The notes: generated from the letters alone by a model not told the origin. A DNA stretch of 64,000 bases from Acinetobacter haemolyticus (GCF_900406815.1 NZ_OVCN01000007.1:97183-161182), one strand, 5' to 3'. Counted from the first letter of the stretch, positions 1-9,585 are shown. Numbers and translations are program-made.

Positions 1-3
1 TTA

Positions 4-24
4 TGGTGTAAAATTTGGTGTAAA
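4..24. repeat. short tandem repeat TGGTGTAAA next to dusA
   Basis: The nonamer TGGTGTAAA occurs twice at 4-12 and 16-24 with a 12-base period, about 80 bases before dusA. Such short repeats resemble integrase arm sites, and the 5' end of dusA is a known integration site in Acinetobacter, but no integrase is visible in the window. Confidence 0.4.
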
Positions 25-106
25 TGCAAACAGCAAAACTCATATTCACAGGTGTTACCATGCGTTTACGCAGATTCAAATACTAGACATAAAGGTATGA
101 TTTTAA

Positions 107-1126
107 ATGAGTATTAACAAAAACCTTGAAACAACTGGTAATCCAAGAATCAGTGTAGCACCGATGATGGATTGGACAACGAAAGATTATCGTTTCTTTG
201 CGCGTTTGTTTAATCCGAATATTGTCTTATATACCGAAATGGTCACCACTGGTGCAATCATTTATGGTGGTGCAAATCGTCATTTAGACTTCAATAAAGA
301 AGAACATCCAATTGTATTACAGCTCGGGGGTTCCAATCCGCAAGAGCTCGCAACTTGTACCAAAATGGCTGAAGACTGGGGCTATGATGAGGTCAATTTA
401 AATGTCGGCTGCCCAAGTGATCGCGTACAAAATAATAAAATCGGCGCATGTTTAATGGCGGAGCCTAATCTTGTTGCTGAATGTATTCATAGCATGCAAA
501 AAGCTGTGTCAATTCCTGTGACAGTCAAACATCGTATCGGGATTGATGACATGCAATCCTATGAAGAAATGTTGCATTTTGTCGATACAGTCGCTGCAAC
601 AGGTTGTACCCACTTTATCGTGCATGCACGTATCGCGATTTTGCAAGGACTATCACCAAAAGAAAATCGAGAAGTGCCACCGCTACGCTATGAAGATGTC
701 TATCGTTTAAAACAAGAGCGCCCACATCTTACTATTGAAATTAATGGTGGTATTAAAACCTTTGATGAAACCCAACAACATCTACAACATGTGGATGGTG
801 TCATGATTGGACGTGAGGCGTATCATAATCCTTATCTGCTCGCAGAAATGGGACAACTTTGGAATCTAGAAGCCCCTGATCGTTTTGAAATTATGCAACA
901 AATGATGCCATATATTCATCAACGTGTTGCTGAAGGTGCACCATTATCGATTATCACACGCCATATTCTGGGTTTGTTTCAAAACTTGCCAGGTGCGCGT
1001 AAATGGCGTCAAGCGTTAAGTGGTGGGAATGCAAAAACCATCAATGATATTGAAAATGCAATCCAAAATATCCAAGCGGCCATGCAACGCACGGAAGATT
1101 ATATTCAGGCACAAAAGTGTGATTAA
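107..1126 (+). CDS. dusA: tRNA-dihydrouridine(20/20a) synthase DusA
   Basis: FMN enzyme that reduces uridine to dihydrouridine in the D-loop of tRNA. The TIM-barrel start carries the flavin-binding VAPMMDWT (residues 17-24), the catalytic Cys102 lies in NVGCPSDRVQ, and GLSPKENREVPPL (about 183-195) is the DusA-type signature. INGGIKT and MIGREAYHNP follow in the phosphate-binding part. At 339 residues it is full length. The start is the ATG at 107, with AAAGG about 11 bases upstream; an ATG at 97 is out of frame and closes at once. It appears monocistronic, with a hairpin over its stop codon. The 5' end of dusA is a known target for integrative elements. Confidence 0.95.
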   Translation: MSINKNLETTGNPRISVAPMMDWTTKDYRFFARLFNPNIVLYTEMVTTGAIIYGGANRHLDFNKEEHPIVLQLGGSNPQELATCTKMAEDWGYDEVNLNVGCPSDRVQNNKIGACLMAEPNLVAECIHSMQKAVSIPVTVKHRIGIDDMQSYEEMLHFVDTVAATGCTHFIVHARIAILQGLSPKENREVPPLRYEDVYRLKQERPHLTIEINGGIKTFDETQQHLQHVDGVMIGREAYHNPYLLAEMGQLWNLEAPDRFEIMQQMMPYIHQRVAEGAPLSIITRHILGLFQNLPGARKWRQALSGGNAKTINDIENAIQNIQAAMQRTEDYIQAQKCD

Positions 1127-1137
1127 AATCACACTTT
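1114..1137 (+). terminator. dusA terminator
   Basis: The inverted arms AAAGTGTGA (1114-1122) and TCACACTTT (1129-1137) overlap the dusA stop codon and are followed by ACCCTTTTATT. The T-tract is interrupted. Confidence 0.6.
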
Positions 1138-1383
1138 ACCCTTTTATTCAATAAAAATGAAATATTATTTTACAAATCATTTTATTTAAACTAAACAAAC
1201 CTCAAAGGCATGAAAAAAAAAAGAATTATTCATGCCTCTATTTTTATAAGTTATCCACAACACCTACCAAATGATACATTATTACATTACAAGTGACTTT
1301 TCAGATGATTTTTCGCTTACCATGTCTTCCGCCAAGAGTCTGGCATTAAGTCTGGTTATTTAGAAATGCGATAGAGTTTGAAG

Positions 1384-1839
1384 ATGATTTATGATGCGCC
1401 CTCAGTTGATCACAGCATGGTACACACCCCACCTCATCAATTGATTGTGACCACCCCAAAACAACCTGATATAGATGTCATGGCATTTGCACAAAAGTTA
1501 ACACGCAGAGCGTCTTATCGTAGCTCGTCTCAATGTGCTAAATTTGTCAGAATTGCTTTGCAATCAGCGGGTGCTAAAATCGTTAATCATCCTGTTGCCG
1601 CCTCAGACTGGGGTAGAACTCTACAAGAAATTGGTTATAAAAAAATTACACCTGCTTTTGATAACCCTCAAAAGGGTGATATTTATATTATTCATCGCAC
1701 AAAAAAACATCGTTACGGTCATATTGCCGGCTTCTCAGGCACTCAATGGATCTCTGATTTTAAACAACGTAGTCATGAAATTTATAAAGATAAAAATGTG
1801 ACATATAGTTATTACCGTTTAGGTTCAAATTACATCTAA
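1384..1839 (+). CDS. small CHAP/NlpC-P60-like cysteine peptidase
   Basis: A 151-residue protein with the outline of a papain-like CHAP or amidase domain. Cys51 in SSSQCAKFV could be the nucleophile and His113 in RYGHIAGFSG the general base, with a GDIYII strand between (99-104), typical of peptidoglycan amidases. There is no Sec signal peptide or membrane segment, so it would need a lysis or type VI route to reach the wall, or it acts in the cytoplasm. I chose the ATG at 1384; a TTG at 1378 is also in frame but has no spaced ribosome site. It stands alone between dusA and converging tcdA. Family membership is inferred from motif spacing only. Confidence 0.65.
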   Translation: MIYDAPSVDHSMVHTPPHQLIVTTPKQPDIDVMAFAQKLTRRASYRSSSQCAKFVRIALQSAGAKIVNHPVAASDWGRTLQEIGYKKITPAFDNPQKGDIYIIHRTKKHRYGHIAGFSGTQWISDFKQRSHEIYKDKNVTYSYYRLGSNYI

Positions 1840-1846
1840 TTTAAGC

Positions 1847-1869
1847 AAGGGCTGAGATCATCAGCCCTT
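1847..1869. terminator. bidirectional terminator between the CHAP gene and tcdA
   Basis: Arms AAGGGCTGA (1847-1855) and TCAGCCCTT (1861-1869) with loop GATCA. It lies between converging genes and overlaps the tcdA stop codon. Confidence 0.75.
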
Positions 1870-2625
1870 CTTTGCATCTAGCTTTCTCAAAACCTCTGCA
1901 ACTGCCACCATCGCAAAACTTGACGTCACCACCACGGCTGAACCATAGCCACCACAACGTAGACCAGCACTTGGACACACCTCTGCGCTCGAAAATGGAT
2001 TATCGATCGAATATACGCAAGTGATGCCAAATTTCTCTTTGGGCTTTTTGCAAATCCCCATAGAACGAAGTTGTGTACGCAACTTTGCCAACATCGGATC
2101 TTGCTCGGTCTTCGACAAATCTGCCACACGAATTTTCAGTGGATCTAGCTTACCGCCTGCACCGCCCGAAACAATCAAGGGAATCTTGTTAAAGCGACAA
2201 TGCAACATCAAGGCAAGCTTGGCTTTGACGTCATCTATACAATCTAAAATAATGGTGGGAACTGGATCTAATATTTCTTTGACATTTTCAGGTGTGAGGT
2301 AGTCATCAATCACATTCACTTTCATGCGTGGATTAATCTGACGGCAACGCTCAGCCATCACTTCAATTTTCTCTTGTCCCAGTGTCGAACTCATTGCAGG
2401 CAATTGACGGTTAATATTCGATGCCGCAACGACATCCATATCCACCAAAGTGAGCTCACCAATCCCTGTACGTGCCAGTGCTTCGACTGCCCAACTTCCT
2501 ACACCACCAACACCGATCACCATCACATGACTGTTTTCATAATGATTAAATGAACTTTCTCCATAAATCTTTGCCACCCCAGCAAAACGGCGCTCATATT
2601 CATCATTTACAGGTACATCAGTCAT
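1861..2625 (-). CDS. tcdA: tRNA threonylcarbamoyladenosine dehydratase TcdA
   Basis: E1/ThiF-like enzyme that uses ATP to cyclise t6A37 in ANN-decoding tRNAs to ct6A. The nucleotide-binding loop GVGGVGS is at residues 38-44, followed by the acidic strand LVDMDVV and NINRQ that bind ATP-Mg. The C-terminal half has the Cys-containing CVYS and GLRCGGYGSA segments of the family. At 254 residues it is normal length. Its stop codon lies in a hairpin shared with the converging CHAP-like gene. The MFS gene lies upstream on the same strand with about 60 bases between. Confidence 0.93.
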   Translation of the reverse strand: MTDVPVNDEYERRFAGVAKIYGESSFNHYENSHVMVIGVGGVGSWAVEALARTGIGELTLVDMDVVAASNINRQLPAMSSTLGQEKIEVMAERCRQINPRMKVNVIDDYLTPENVKEILDPVPTIILDCIDDVKAKLALMLHCRFNKIPLIVSGGAGGKLDPLKIRVADLSKTEQDPMLAKLRTQLRSMGICKKPKEKFGITCVYSIDNPFSSAEVCPSAGLRCGGYGSAVVVTSSFAMVAVAEVLRKLDAKKG

Positions 2626-2686
2626 AACAGTGGTGATCTATACATTTCAGCAAAGCGCTATTTTAACGTGTTTCACATGGTTTGGG

Positions 2687-3880
2687 TTAGGAAGATGAGA
2701 CTTTGCCCGCGAATTGGTGCCGTCTGCTTAAAATCAGTAATACCACAAAAATAGCAGCACTCAACAATAGAGCCAGCAGATTGGCATTCACCCAGCCCAA
2801 CTGAGTCAAAATCGGTGCAGGGAGGAAAGCACCGAGTGTGGCGAATAAGGCAATCATGGTTTCATTCATGCCTTGTACACGATGCTTTTGCTGTTCGTTT
2901 AATCCAGCCAATAAGGTAGAGGCACCTGAATATGCAAAGTTCCAGCCTACACCCAGCACAATCAGGGCAGCATTAATATAAAGCCCCTCTTGTCCAAGCA
3001 TTGGAATCAAAGAGGACAGCATCAGTAACATAAAACCTGCATAGATCGTGCGATGCGTTCCCCAGCGTTGAATCAGCTTAGACACAAAGAAAGAAGGAAT
3101 AAACATGGCTAAGACATGGAGCTGGATAGAAATCGAAGCATAATGAAATGAATGATGCTCCTTTAAATGCAAGGAGGACATAATCATCATGACATTCATC
3201 ACATAGTAGGCAAATGCCCCACTGATCACAGCCGCGACAATCAGATTAATCGGTAATTGAGCGCACTGTATGGTATTAGTCACAACTTGCTGTGCCTGCT
3301 GTAACTTGAATTTCTGATTCCATAAATACAAAATTGGCGACAACAACAATGCCAATACACTAAAAATTAGATAGATCGCAGTGAAATCAGGTAAACCTTG
3401 TACCTGTTGAAATTGGATCGCCAAAACAGGTGCAATAATCGCAGCGATAACGCCACCTGAAATAACCATCGCTGTGGCTTTGGGGATTAAATCAGAATCG
3501 AGCCGATCCGAGGCAGCAAAACGATAAAAGTTAGCCGTAGAAATGAATAAGCCGAGCGAAAAATGACTAAGACACAATAAATAAAACTGTTCACTTTGTA
3601 AGGCGAGATAGCCAAACACACCTGCTAAAAAAAGACAAATGCATCCAAACTGAAATACTAAATGTCGCCCCAACTTTTTCATTAAAAATGAAAAGATAAA
3701 CGTCGTCAGTAACATGGCCAAGAATTGCAAACCATAAGGTACTGTCGCCAAAGTCTGAGTAGGTGCGAGCTTTAAGCCAACAATCGCTGAAACCGTGACC
3801 GACAATACCGCTGCAATTAAATTAAATGCTTGAGCAACCAATAAATAATAAACATATCGCGGCAGCTGATTCAAAACCAT
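2687..3880 (-). CDS. MFS transporter, substrate unknown
   Basis: A 397-residue inner-membrane protein with about twelve hydrophobic segments arranged as two six-helix halves, typical of the major facilitator superfamily. A cytoplasmic loop motif MKKLGRH lies between helices 2 and 3 and a second copy KLIQRWGTHR in the C-terminal half. A central basic loop (LWNQKFKLQQAQQ) separates the halves. Start ATG at 3880, preceded by AGGA. Nothing in the neighbours (tcdA, acnA) points to a substrate. An acnA terminator stands between it and acnA, so it has its own promoter. Confidence 0.85.
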   Translation of the reverse strand: MVLNQLPRYVYYLLVAQAFNLIAAVLSVTVSAIVGLKLAPTQTLATVPYGLQFLAMLLTTFIFSFLMKKLGRHLVFQFGCICLFLAGVFGYLALQSEQFYLLCLSHFSLGLFISTANFYRFAASDRLDSDLIPKATAMVISGGVIAAIIAPVLAIQFQQVQGLPDFTAIYLIFSVLALLLSPILYLWNQKFKLQQAQQVVTNTIQCAQLPINLIVAAVISGAFAYYVMNVMMIMSSLHLKEHHSFHYASISIQLHVLAMFIPSFFVSKLIQRWGTHRTIYAGFMLLMLSSLIPMLGQEGLYINAALIVLGVGWNFAYSGASTLLAGLNEQQKHRVQGMNETMIALFATLGAFLPAPILTQLGWVNANLLALLLSAAIFVVLLILSRRHQFAGKVSSS

Positions 3881-3936
3881 GATTCCTAGAGATTAATCGT
3901 TATCACATTAACGCTGAAAAGCTAAAATTCAAATAA

Positions 3937-3965
3937 AAAAGATGAAAGACTAGCTTTCATCTTTT
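3937..3965. terminator. acnA terminator
   Basis: A perfect 12-bp stem AAAAGATGAAAG/CTTTCATCTTTT with loop ACTAG, with A/T tracts on both sides. It sits just after the acnA stop on the minus strand. Confidence 0.85.
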
Positions 3966-3985
3966 AAAAAACAACTCTTTTAGCT

Positions 3986-6742
3986 TTATGCTGCGATTAG
4001 ATTGCGCAATACGTAATGCAAAATACCACCAGCTTTGAAATATTCCACTTCATTTAAAGTATCGATACGACATAAGACCTTAAATTGATCTTGCTGACCA
4101 TCTTCTCGAAGCACACTCACATCCAGCGTTTGATGCGGTTGAATATCATCTGATAAACCGTGGATAGAGAGAATTTCTCGCCCTGTTAAATTTAAAGACT
4201 GACGCGACTGCCCACCGATAAATTGCAAAGGTAAAACCCCCATCCCGACGAGATTCGAGCGATGAATTCGCTCAAAACTTTCAGCGATGACCGCTTTTAC
4301 ACCGAGCAAGTTGGTTCCTTTAGCAGCCCAGTCACGCGAAGAACCTGTACCATATTCTTTACCTGCAATAATAATTAGCGGTGTTTGCTCCTGTTGATAA
4401 CGCATCGATGCATCGTAAATCGAAAGTTTGTCACCACTCGGAATATGAATGGTATTGCCGCCTTCTTCACCGCCTAACATCTCATTCTTAATACGAATAT
4501 TGGCAAATGTGCCACGCATCATCACTTCATGATTACCACGTCGAGAACCATATGAGTTGAAATCTTTTGGATCTACACCTTGTCCCTGTAAATAATGCCC
4601 TGCTGGACTATCCTTTTTAATATTTCCCGCTGGAGAAATATGGTCAGTCGTCACAGAATCCCCTAGCACGGCTAAAATACGTGCCTGTTCAATATTGTCA
4701 ATTGATCTTGGTGGTTGATCAATCTCATCAAAGAACGGCGGATGACGAATGTAGGTTGAATCATCTTGCCATATATAAGTTTGGCTTTGCGGGATTTCGA
4801 TGGCTTGCCATGTTTCATCACCATCAAATACAGCCGCATATTCCTTATGGAACATTTCTGTATTTACTTTTTGCAGCATCTGATCAATCTCAGCCTGCGT
4901 CGGCCAAATATCTTTCAGATAAATATCCTGCCCCTCTTTACCCTGCCCGATTGGTTGAGAGGTTAAATCTGTACGAATATTTCCAGCTAAACCATAGGCA
5001 ACAACTAATGGTGGGGATGCCAACCAATTGGTTTTAACGAGGGGATGAACACGTCCTTCAAAATTACGATTGCCTGACAGCACAGAAGCAACATTTAAGT
5101 CATGACATTGAATTGCTTCTTCTACAGGATCTGGTAAAGGTCCAGAGTTGCCGATACAAGTGGTACAGCCATAGCCGACAAGGTTATAGCCCAATTGATC
5201 TAAATAGGGAGTCAAACCAGCCGCGGCAAGATAATCTGTCACAACTTTTGAGCCGGGTGCGAGTGAGCTTTTCACCCAAGGTTTACGTTGTAAGCCTTTT
5301 TCAATCGCTTTTTTGGCCAATAAGCCTGCAGCTAACATGACACTCGGATTCGAAGTATTGGTACATGAAGTAATGGCTGAAATCACCACATCCCCATGAT
5401 TCAAAGGATAGATTTGACCATCAATCGTGCAAGCCGGACTTTCATGAGGTAAGTTTGCTTGTTTAGCAGCCACAGCAGTACCGCCGCCGCCTTCATTTTC
5501 CAAGCGCTGTTTCACTTCTTCAGCAGGTTTTAGTGCCAGTTCCATCAATGCGTTAAAGGTCTTTGGTACTTCCGCCAGTAGCACACGATCTTGCGGACGC
5601 TTTGGACCAGCTAAACTTGCCTGAACCGTACTCATATCCAAACTCAATGTGTCGGTAAATACAGGCTCATCACCAGTATTTCTCCATAAGCCTTGAGCTT
5701 TACTATATGCCTCGACCAAATCGATTCGCTGTTGTTGACGACCCGTCAATGCCAAATAAGACAGGGTGATATCATCGATCGGAAAGAAACCACAGGTTGC
5801 ACCATACTCAGGTGCCATATTGGCAATCGTCGCGCGATCGGCCAAAGGTAGATCGGCTAAACCATCACCATAAAACTCGACAAACTTACCGACTACACCC
5901 TTTTGGCGAAGCATCTGTGTAATGGTTAAAACCAGATCTGTCGCAGTAATCCCTTCATTTAGTTTGCCAGTTAACTTGAAGCCAATCACTTCAGGAATCA
6001 ACATCGACACAGGCTGCCCCAGCATTGCAGCCTCGGCTTCAATCCCACCTACCCCCCAACCCAAAACGCCTAAACCATTAATCATCGTGGTATGTGAATC
6101 TGTACCCACTAAGGTATCTGGAAATGCAAAAGTCTGGCCTTCATCCTCACCTAACCAAACTGCTTGAGCGAGATATTCTAAATTGACTTGGTGACAAATC
6201 CCTGTTCCAGGTGGCACTACACTAAAGTTATTAAAAGCAGACTGACCCCAACGTAAAAATTGATAACGCTCCCCATTACGCTCCATCTCAATTCTCACAT
6301 TCACATCAAATGCATTTTGATTGGCAAAGTGATCCACCATTACCGAGTGGTCAATCACTAAATCAACTGGTGACAATGGATTGATTCGATTGGGATCTCC
6401 ACCTGCTTTTGCCATTGCAGCACGCATTGCAGCCAAATCCACAACAGCGGGTACACCTGTAAAATCTTGCATCAGCACACGTGCGGGACGGTATTGGATT
6501 TCTTGATCAGATCGTTTTTCTCTTTGCCAATCCACTAATGCTTGAATATGCTCAACTTTTACACTTTTTTGATCCTCAAAGCGCAATAAATTTTCCAATA
6601 ATACTTTTAAAGATTTGGGTAACCTATCGATATTGCCGAGTTGCTCGGCTGCTCGAGTTAAGCTATAGATTTGATAGGATGTAGAACCGACAGTTAGAGT
6701 TTGTAATGCATTGAAACTATTGATTTTGCTATATCTGGCCAT
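3986..6742 (-). CDS. acnA: aconitate hydratase A
   Basis: Converts citrate to isocitrate in the TCA cycle with a [4Fe-4S] cluster. At 918 residues it matches the AcnA/IRP1 type rather than AcnB. Cluster cysteines are visible in ITSCTNTSNPS (about residue 460) and GCTTCIGNSGP (about 526 and 529). The swivel domain with ITTDHISPAG-like VTTDHISPAGN and GSSRDWAAKG is intact near the C-terminus. The ATG at 6742 has a strong GGGAGGG upstream. It is transcribed alone and ends at a 12-bp terminator. In this family the apo-protein can bind mRNA; nothing here shows whether it does so. Confidence 0.97.
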   Translation of the reverse strand: MARYSKINSFNALQTLTVGSTSYQIYSLTRAAEQLGNIDRLPKSLKVLLENLLRFEDQKSVKVEHIQALVDWQREKRSDQEIQYRPARVLMQDFTGVPAVVDLAAMRAAMAKAGGDPNRINPLSPVDLVIDHSVMVDHFANQNAFDVNVRIEMERNGERYQFLRWGQSAFNNFSVVPPGTGICHQVNLEYLAQAVWLGEDEGQTFAFPDTLVGTDSHTTMINGLGVLGWGVGGIEAEAAMLGQPVSMLIPEVIGFKLTGKLNEGITATDLVLTITQMLRQKGVVGKFVEFYGDGLADLPLADRATIANMAPEYGATCGFFPIDDITLSYLALTGRQQQRIDLVEAYSKAQGLWRNTGDEPVFTDTLSLDMSTVQASLAGPKRPQDRVLLAEVPKTFNALMELALKPAEEVKQRLENEGGGGTAVAAKQANLPHESPACTIDGQIYPLNHGDVVISAITSCTNTSNPSVMLAAGLLAKKAIEKGLQRKPWVKSSLAPGSKVVTDYLAAAGLTPYLDQLGYNLVGYGCTTCIGNSGPLPDPVEEAIQCHDLNVASVLSGNRNFEGRVHPLVKTNWLASPPLVVAYGLAGNIRTDLTSQPIGQGKEGQDIYLKDIWPTQAEIDQMLQKVNTEMFHKEYAAVFDGDETWQAIEIPQSQTYIWQDDSTYIRHPPFFDEIDQPPRSIDNIEQARILAVLGDSVTTDHISPAGNIKKDSPAGHYLQGQGVDPKDFNSYGSRRGNHEVMMRGTFANIRIKNEMLGGEEGGNTIHIPSGDKLSIYDASMRYQQEQTPLIIIAGKEYGTGSSRDWAAKGTNLLGVKAVIAESFERIHRSNLVGMGVLPLQFIGGQSRQSLNLTGREILSIHGLSDDIQPHQTLDVSVLREDGQQDQFKVLCRIDTLNEVEYFKAGGILHYVLRNLIAA

Positions 6743-6868
6743 AAGGTTACCCTCCCAGTATTGGCGCTTTGTTTATTATGAATATGCTTTACCTAATGTA
6801 CCCTTGTTTGGGAAAGAATGTGTTCCCTTTTAGTATCTTATTAAGGCTGGGATTACGTCCTTATTATT

Positions 6869-7684
6869 CTAAAATTTTAAATTTAAAGCACTCAAAGAGT
6901 TTTGCCAGATTTGTTGAGCAAGAGCTTGTTGTGATTGCCCCAGCATTTCAGCCAAATACTCGAGAACATACGGCAAATTGACAGGTGTATTACGCGTGCG
7001 GTGTTCAGTCGATGTTTGGCAGCACAATGGCGTCATGTCAGGACAATCCGTTTCAATGACCAAATGTTCAGTTCCAATCGCTTGAACTACTTGATGTAAT
7101 TTCTTGGCATTAGGATTGGTGATTTGTCCTGTAACCCCGATTTTAAATCCCAATTTTACCAATGCTTTGGCTTCTTCGATCCCGCCACTAAAAGCATGTG
7201 CAATTCCCCCTAATTTAAATTTCTGTGCTTTTAATATCGCAATACTTTCAGCATGTGCTTTGCGAATATGCAATAACACTGGTTTGTTATATTGGCTGGC
7301 CAGTTCAAGCTGGGCATTAAAATAATATTGTTGTTTGGCAAATAATTCAGGCTGCTTATGTTGTTTTAAAAAGGTATCTAAACCAATCTCTCCCACCGCA
7401 ACACAGTCATGTTGCTGCAATATCAGCTCAAGCTGTTGTAAATGAACTTCATGATGCTGCTCAACATAAAAAGGATGTAAACCAGGCGCGAGATAAGATT
7501 TGGGAACATTCTCCCAACCTTGTAATTGTTGATGGGTCTGAAGCAATGCCTCAAAGCGGGACTCAATAAAGCCAATTAAAATCAGTGCTTCTACACTGAC
7601 CTGTTTTGCCTGCACAGCCAGTTGTTGCCGATCATGATCAAAATCGGCAACATCAAAATGGGTATGGGTATCAAATAGCTGCAT
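6869..7684 (-). CDS. TatD-family metal-dependent hydrolase
   Basis: A 271-residue TIM-barrel hydrolase of the TatD/YjjV family (DNase or phosphoesterase). Metal ligands are recognisable: H7 and H9 in FDTHTHFD, Glu in AVGEIGLD, His in LLHIRKA and GIAHAFSG, and Asp in VIETDCPDM. Start ATG at 7684 with AAGGA six bases upstream. It is followed after about 125 bp by acnA but is likely transcribed separately. The sequence is closer to YjjV-like than to TatD proper, judged from GLHPFYV and the length. Substrate is not known from sequence. Confidence 0.88.
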   Translation of the reverse strand: MQLFDTHTHFDVADFDHDRQQLAVQAKQVSVEALILIGFIESRFEALLQTHQQLQGWENVPKSYLAPGLHPFYVEQHHEVHLQQLELILQQHDCVAVGEIGLDTFLKQHKQPELFAKQQYYFNAQLELASQYNKPVLLHIRKAHAESIAILKAQKFKLGGIAHAFSGGIEEAKALVKLGFKIGVTGQITNPNAKKLHQVVQAIGTEHLVIETDCPDMTPLCCQTSTEHRTRNTPVNLPYVLEYLAEMLGQSQQALAQQIWQNSLSALNLKF

Positions 7685-7743
7685 ATCGAGTCCTTGTCCC
7701 CTTCCATTTCCTAACTATATACCTTCAAATCCCGCACAAGGAT

Positions 7744-8637
7744 TTAAGTTGACGCTACAGGAGTAGAAGCTGCGGTATCGACTTTAGGTAAATATTCAGG
7801 TTTTATTACACCTTGTAATTGATCATATGGGATAACCAAACGCGGCAAACCGACTGCATAAGGTCCAATTTCATATTCACCATATTGTAAAATTAAGCCT
7901 TGCTCTCCGAACATAAAGTTCTCTGTCATTTGAAATGGCCATGCTTGTTCATATTCTTCAGGATTATTAGCTAGTTTTGTATCCACAATCCAAGTTTTAA
8001 ATGCATCATGGGTCAGCTTTTTCAACACAGCTTGCTGTTTAGGTAACAATAAATCTTTTAACTGCACCTGCTTTTGTTGTACTAAATCAAAATTATAATA
8101 TTGTTGTGCAGTAGAACCATGCGCTCCTCCCATATAACTACTGCTATTGAGAACAACTGTTGCCAAATCACCTTCGGTTTGCAAGATTTTAGGCCTTACC
8201 ATCAAACTAATTTGATGACTAACACTCAATGCTTTTAATTCCTCATCCACTTTGATAAAGGCATTGGCATATTGTTGGACTTGAGGTGTTATATTTTGCT
8301 GTTGTCCAGTCGTTTGTGCTGTAGATACTGCAGTATCCGAATCAACCACATCCAATATTTTGCTTAATTGATCTAAAATTTGCTGATCCAAGAACTGATC
8401 AATAAATGGAAAATTACTCTGCAAGCGTTCTACAACAAACTCTGGACAAGTATTTCCCTTACATTCTGGTAAAGTCAGCTCAACTTTTACGGTTTCCCCC
8501 CGTAAAGTCGTTTCTGTTTGCTGCTGTACAACTGGATCTTTAGTTTGATCCTGTGGGTCTTTCGGTTCTGATTTCGGTTGGCAAGCAGCAAGTAAAATTG
8601 CACAAGTAAGCACACTATATTTATAAAATTTTTTCAT
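7744..8637 (-). CDS. lipoprotein with DUF3298-like C-terminal domain
   Basis: A 297-residue predicted lipoprotein. I start it at the ATG at 8637, because that gives MKKFYKYSVLTC...LLAAC with the lipobox Cys at residue 19; an upstream in-frame ATG at 8694 would bury the signal in the chain. After a charged Pro/Gln linker comes an LPECKGNTCPE cysteine pair, then a C-terminal region with YMGGAHGS and LVIPYDQLQGVIKPEYL, typical of the DUF3298/RsiV-like fold. It lies head-to-tail with a diverged paralogue (8744-9562). Likely in the periplasm, role unknown; peptidoglycan or lysozyme-related binding is known for RsiV but is only a guess here. Confidence 0.8.
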   Translation of the reverse strand: MKKFYKYSVLTCAILLAACQPKSEPKDPQDQTKDPVVQQQTETTLRGETVKVELTLPECKGNTCPEFVVERLQSNFPFIDQFLDQQILDQLSKILDVVDSDTAVSTAQTTGQQQNITPQVQQYANAFIKVDEELKALSVSHQISLMVRPKILQTEGDLATVVLNSSSYMGGAHGSTAQQYYNFDLVQQKQVQLKDLLLPKQQAVLKKLTHDAFKTWIVDTKLANNPEEYEQAWPFQMTENFMFGEQGLILQYGEYEIGPYAVGLPRLVIPYDQLQGVIKPEYLPKVDTAASTPVAST

Positions 8638-8743
8638 CTGGAACCTATAAGCATTGTTATCACACAAGATTTTTAAAATGCTATCGAACTTCATTTGAAA
8701 CTACTAGGCATACATGCAATTTCTATACGTAGCCGCCCAAAAT

Positions 8744-9562
8744 TTAAAACATTTTTTGGTAGATTTCAGGTTGTAGCATTTGTTTTGTTTGTTCAGTCGT
8801 GAAATAAATATCCAGTTGTGGTGCATCTTTACTTATCTCATTGGCACGATAATGCACACCAATCCCTTCTCCATCAAAAAACCAATCTGCCTGCCCCCAA
8901 TATAAAGTTTTCGGAAGTTGCTTATTGACCTCAGCAGATTGTTGTTTACGCCATGTTTGATAATGTGCTTGAATCAAATCATGCATCGCTGTTTGTTGAT
9001 TCTTTTGAATCACATCTAATACTGTTAAAGATTTCTGTAACTTCCGATCAGCAACAAAAAAGTAGTAACGATCCTTGACCGAAACATCTTCTTGTTTGCT
9101 GTCTACCCCGATCTGTAACAATACATATTGGTTACGTTGTGAGGCAATTCGAGTATTCATCTGCAATTCATAGGCTTTATTTTGTGAATATTTATCCTGC
9201 CACTCATCAGACTTTTTAACATAAGCATTAATCGCTTGTTGCAAACTCATATTTTGTTTTAGTTCGATTTGTTGTTGAATCACACTCGCCTGTTGCTGCT
9301 CAATCCATGAATTTAACCAATTGTCTTGGGTATTGACCGTTTGAATCGCAATATCAATACAATTTTTCTTCTCACAAAAAGGCAAAGCATACTTTGCTTT
9401 CGCTTCTTGGATATTTAAATAAGGCAATACTTCGGCTTTTTCTACTTTAGGTGTCTGTTGTGTTGTGGAATCCGATTCATTTTTATTAGGACGATCACAT
9501 GCGGTTAAAGCCATTATTCCCATCAATAAACTGATCGTAGCAAGTGGTTTTATAGTATTCAT
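8744..9562 (-). CDS. lipoprotein, paralogue of the downstream DUF3298-like protein
   Basis: A 272-residue predicted lipoprotein with lipobox ALTAC (Cys22). It shares its layout with the next gene: a charged linker, an LPFCEKKNC cysteine pair, a Gln-rich helical stretch, and a C-terminal block WFFDGEGIGVHYR...TTEQTKQMLQPEIY that parallels the neighbour's QGLILQYGEYEIG...YDQLQGVIKPEYL. The pair likely arose by tandem duplication followed by strong divergence. Start ATG at 9562 with AAGGA upstream. It could act with its neighbour in the periplasm. Function not recognised. Confidence 0.78.
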   Translation of the reverse strand: MNTIKPLATISLLMGIMALTACDRPNKNESDSTTQQTPKVEKAEVLPYLNIQEAKAKYALPFCEKKNCIDIAIQTVNTQDNWLNSWIEQQQASVIQQQIELKQNMSLQQAINAYVKKSDEWQDKYSQNKAYELQMNTRIASQRNQYVLLQIGVDSKQEDVSVKDRYYFFVADRKLQKSLTVLDVIQKNQQTAMHDLIQAHYQTWRKQQSAEVNKQLPKTLYWGQADWFFDGEGIGVHYRANEISKDAPQLDIYFTTEQTKQMLQPEIYQKMF

Positions 9563-9585
9563 GATCGTTCATTCCTTGGTTCTCT

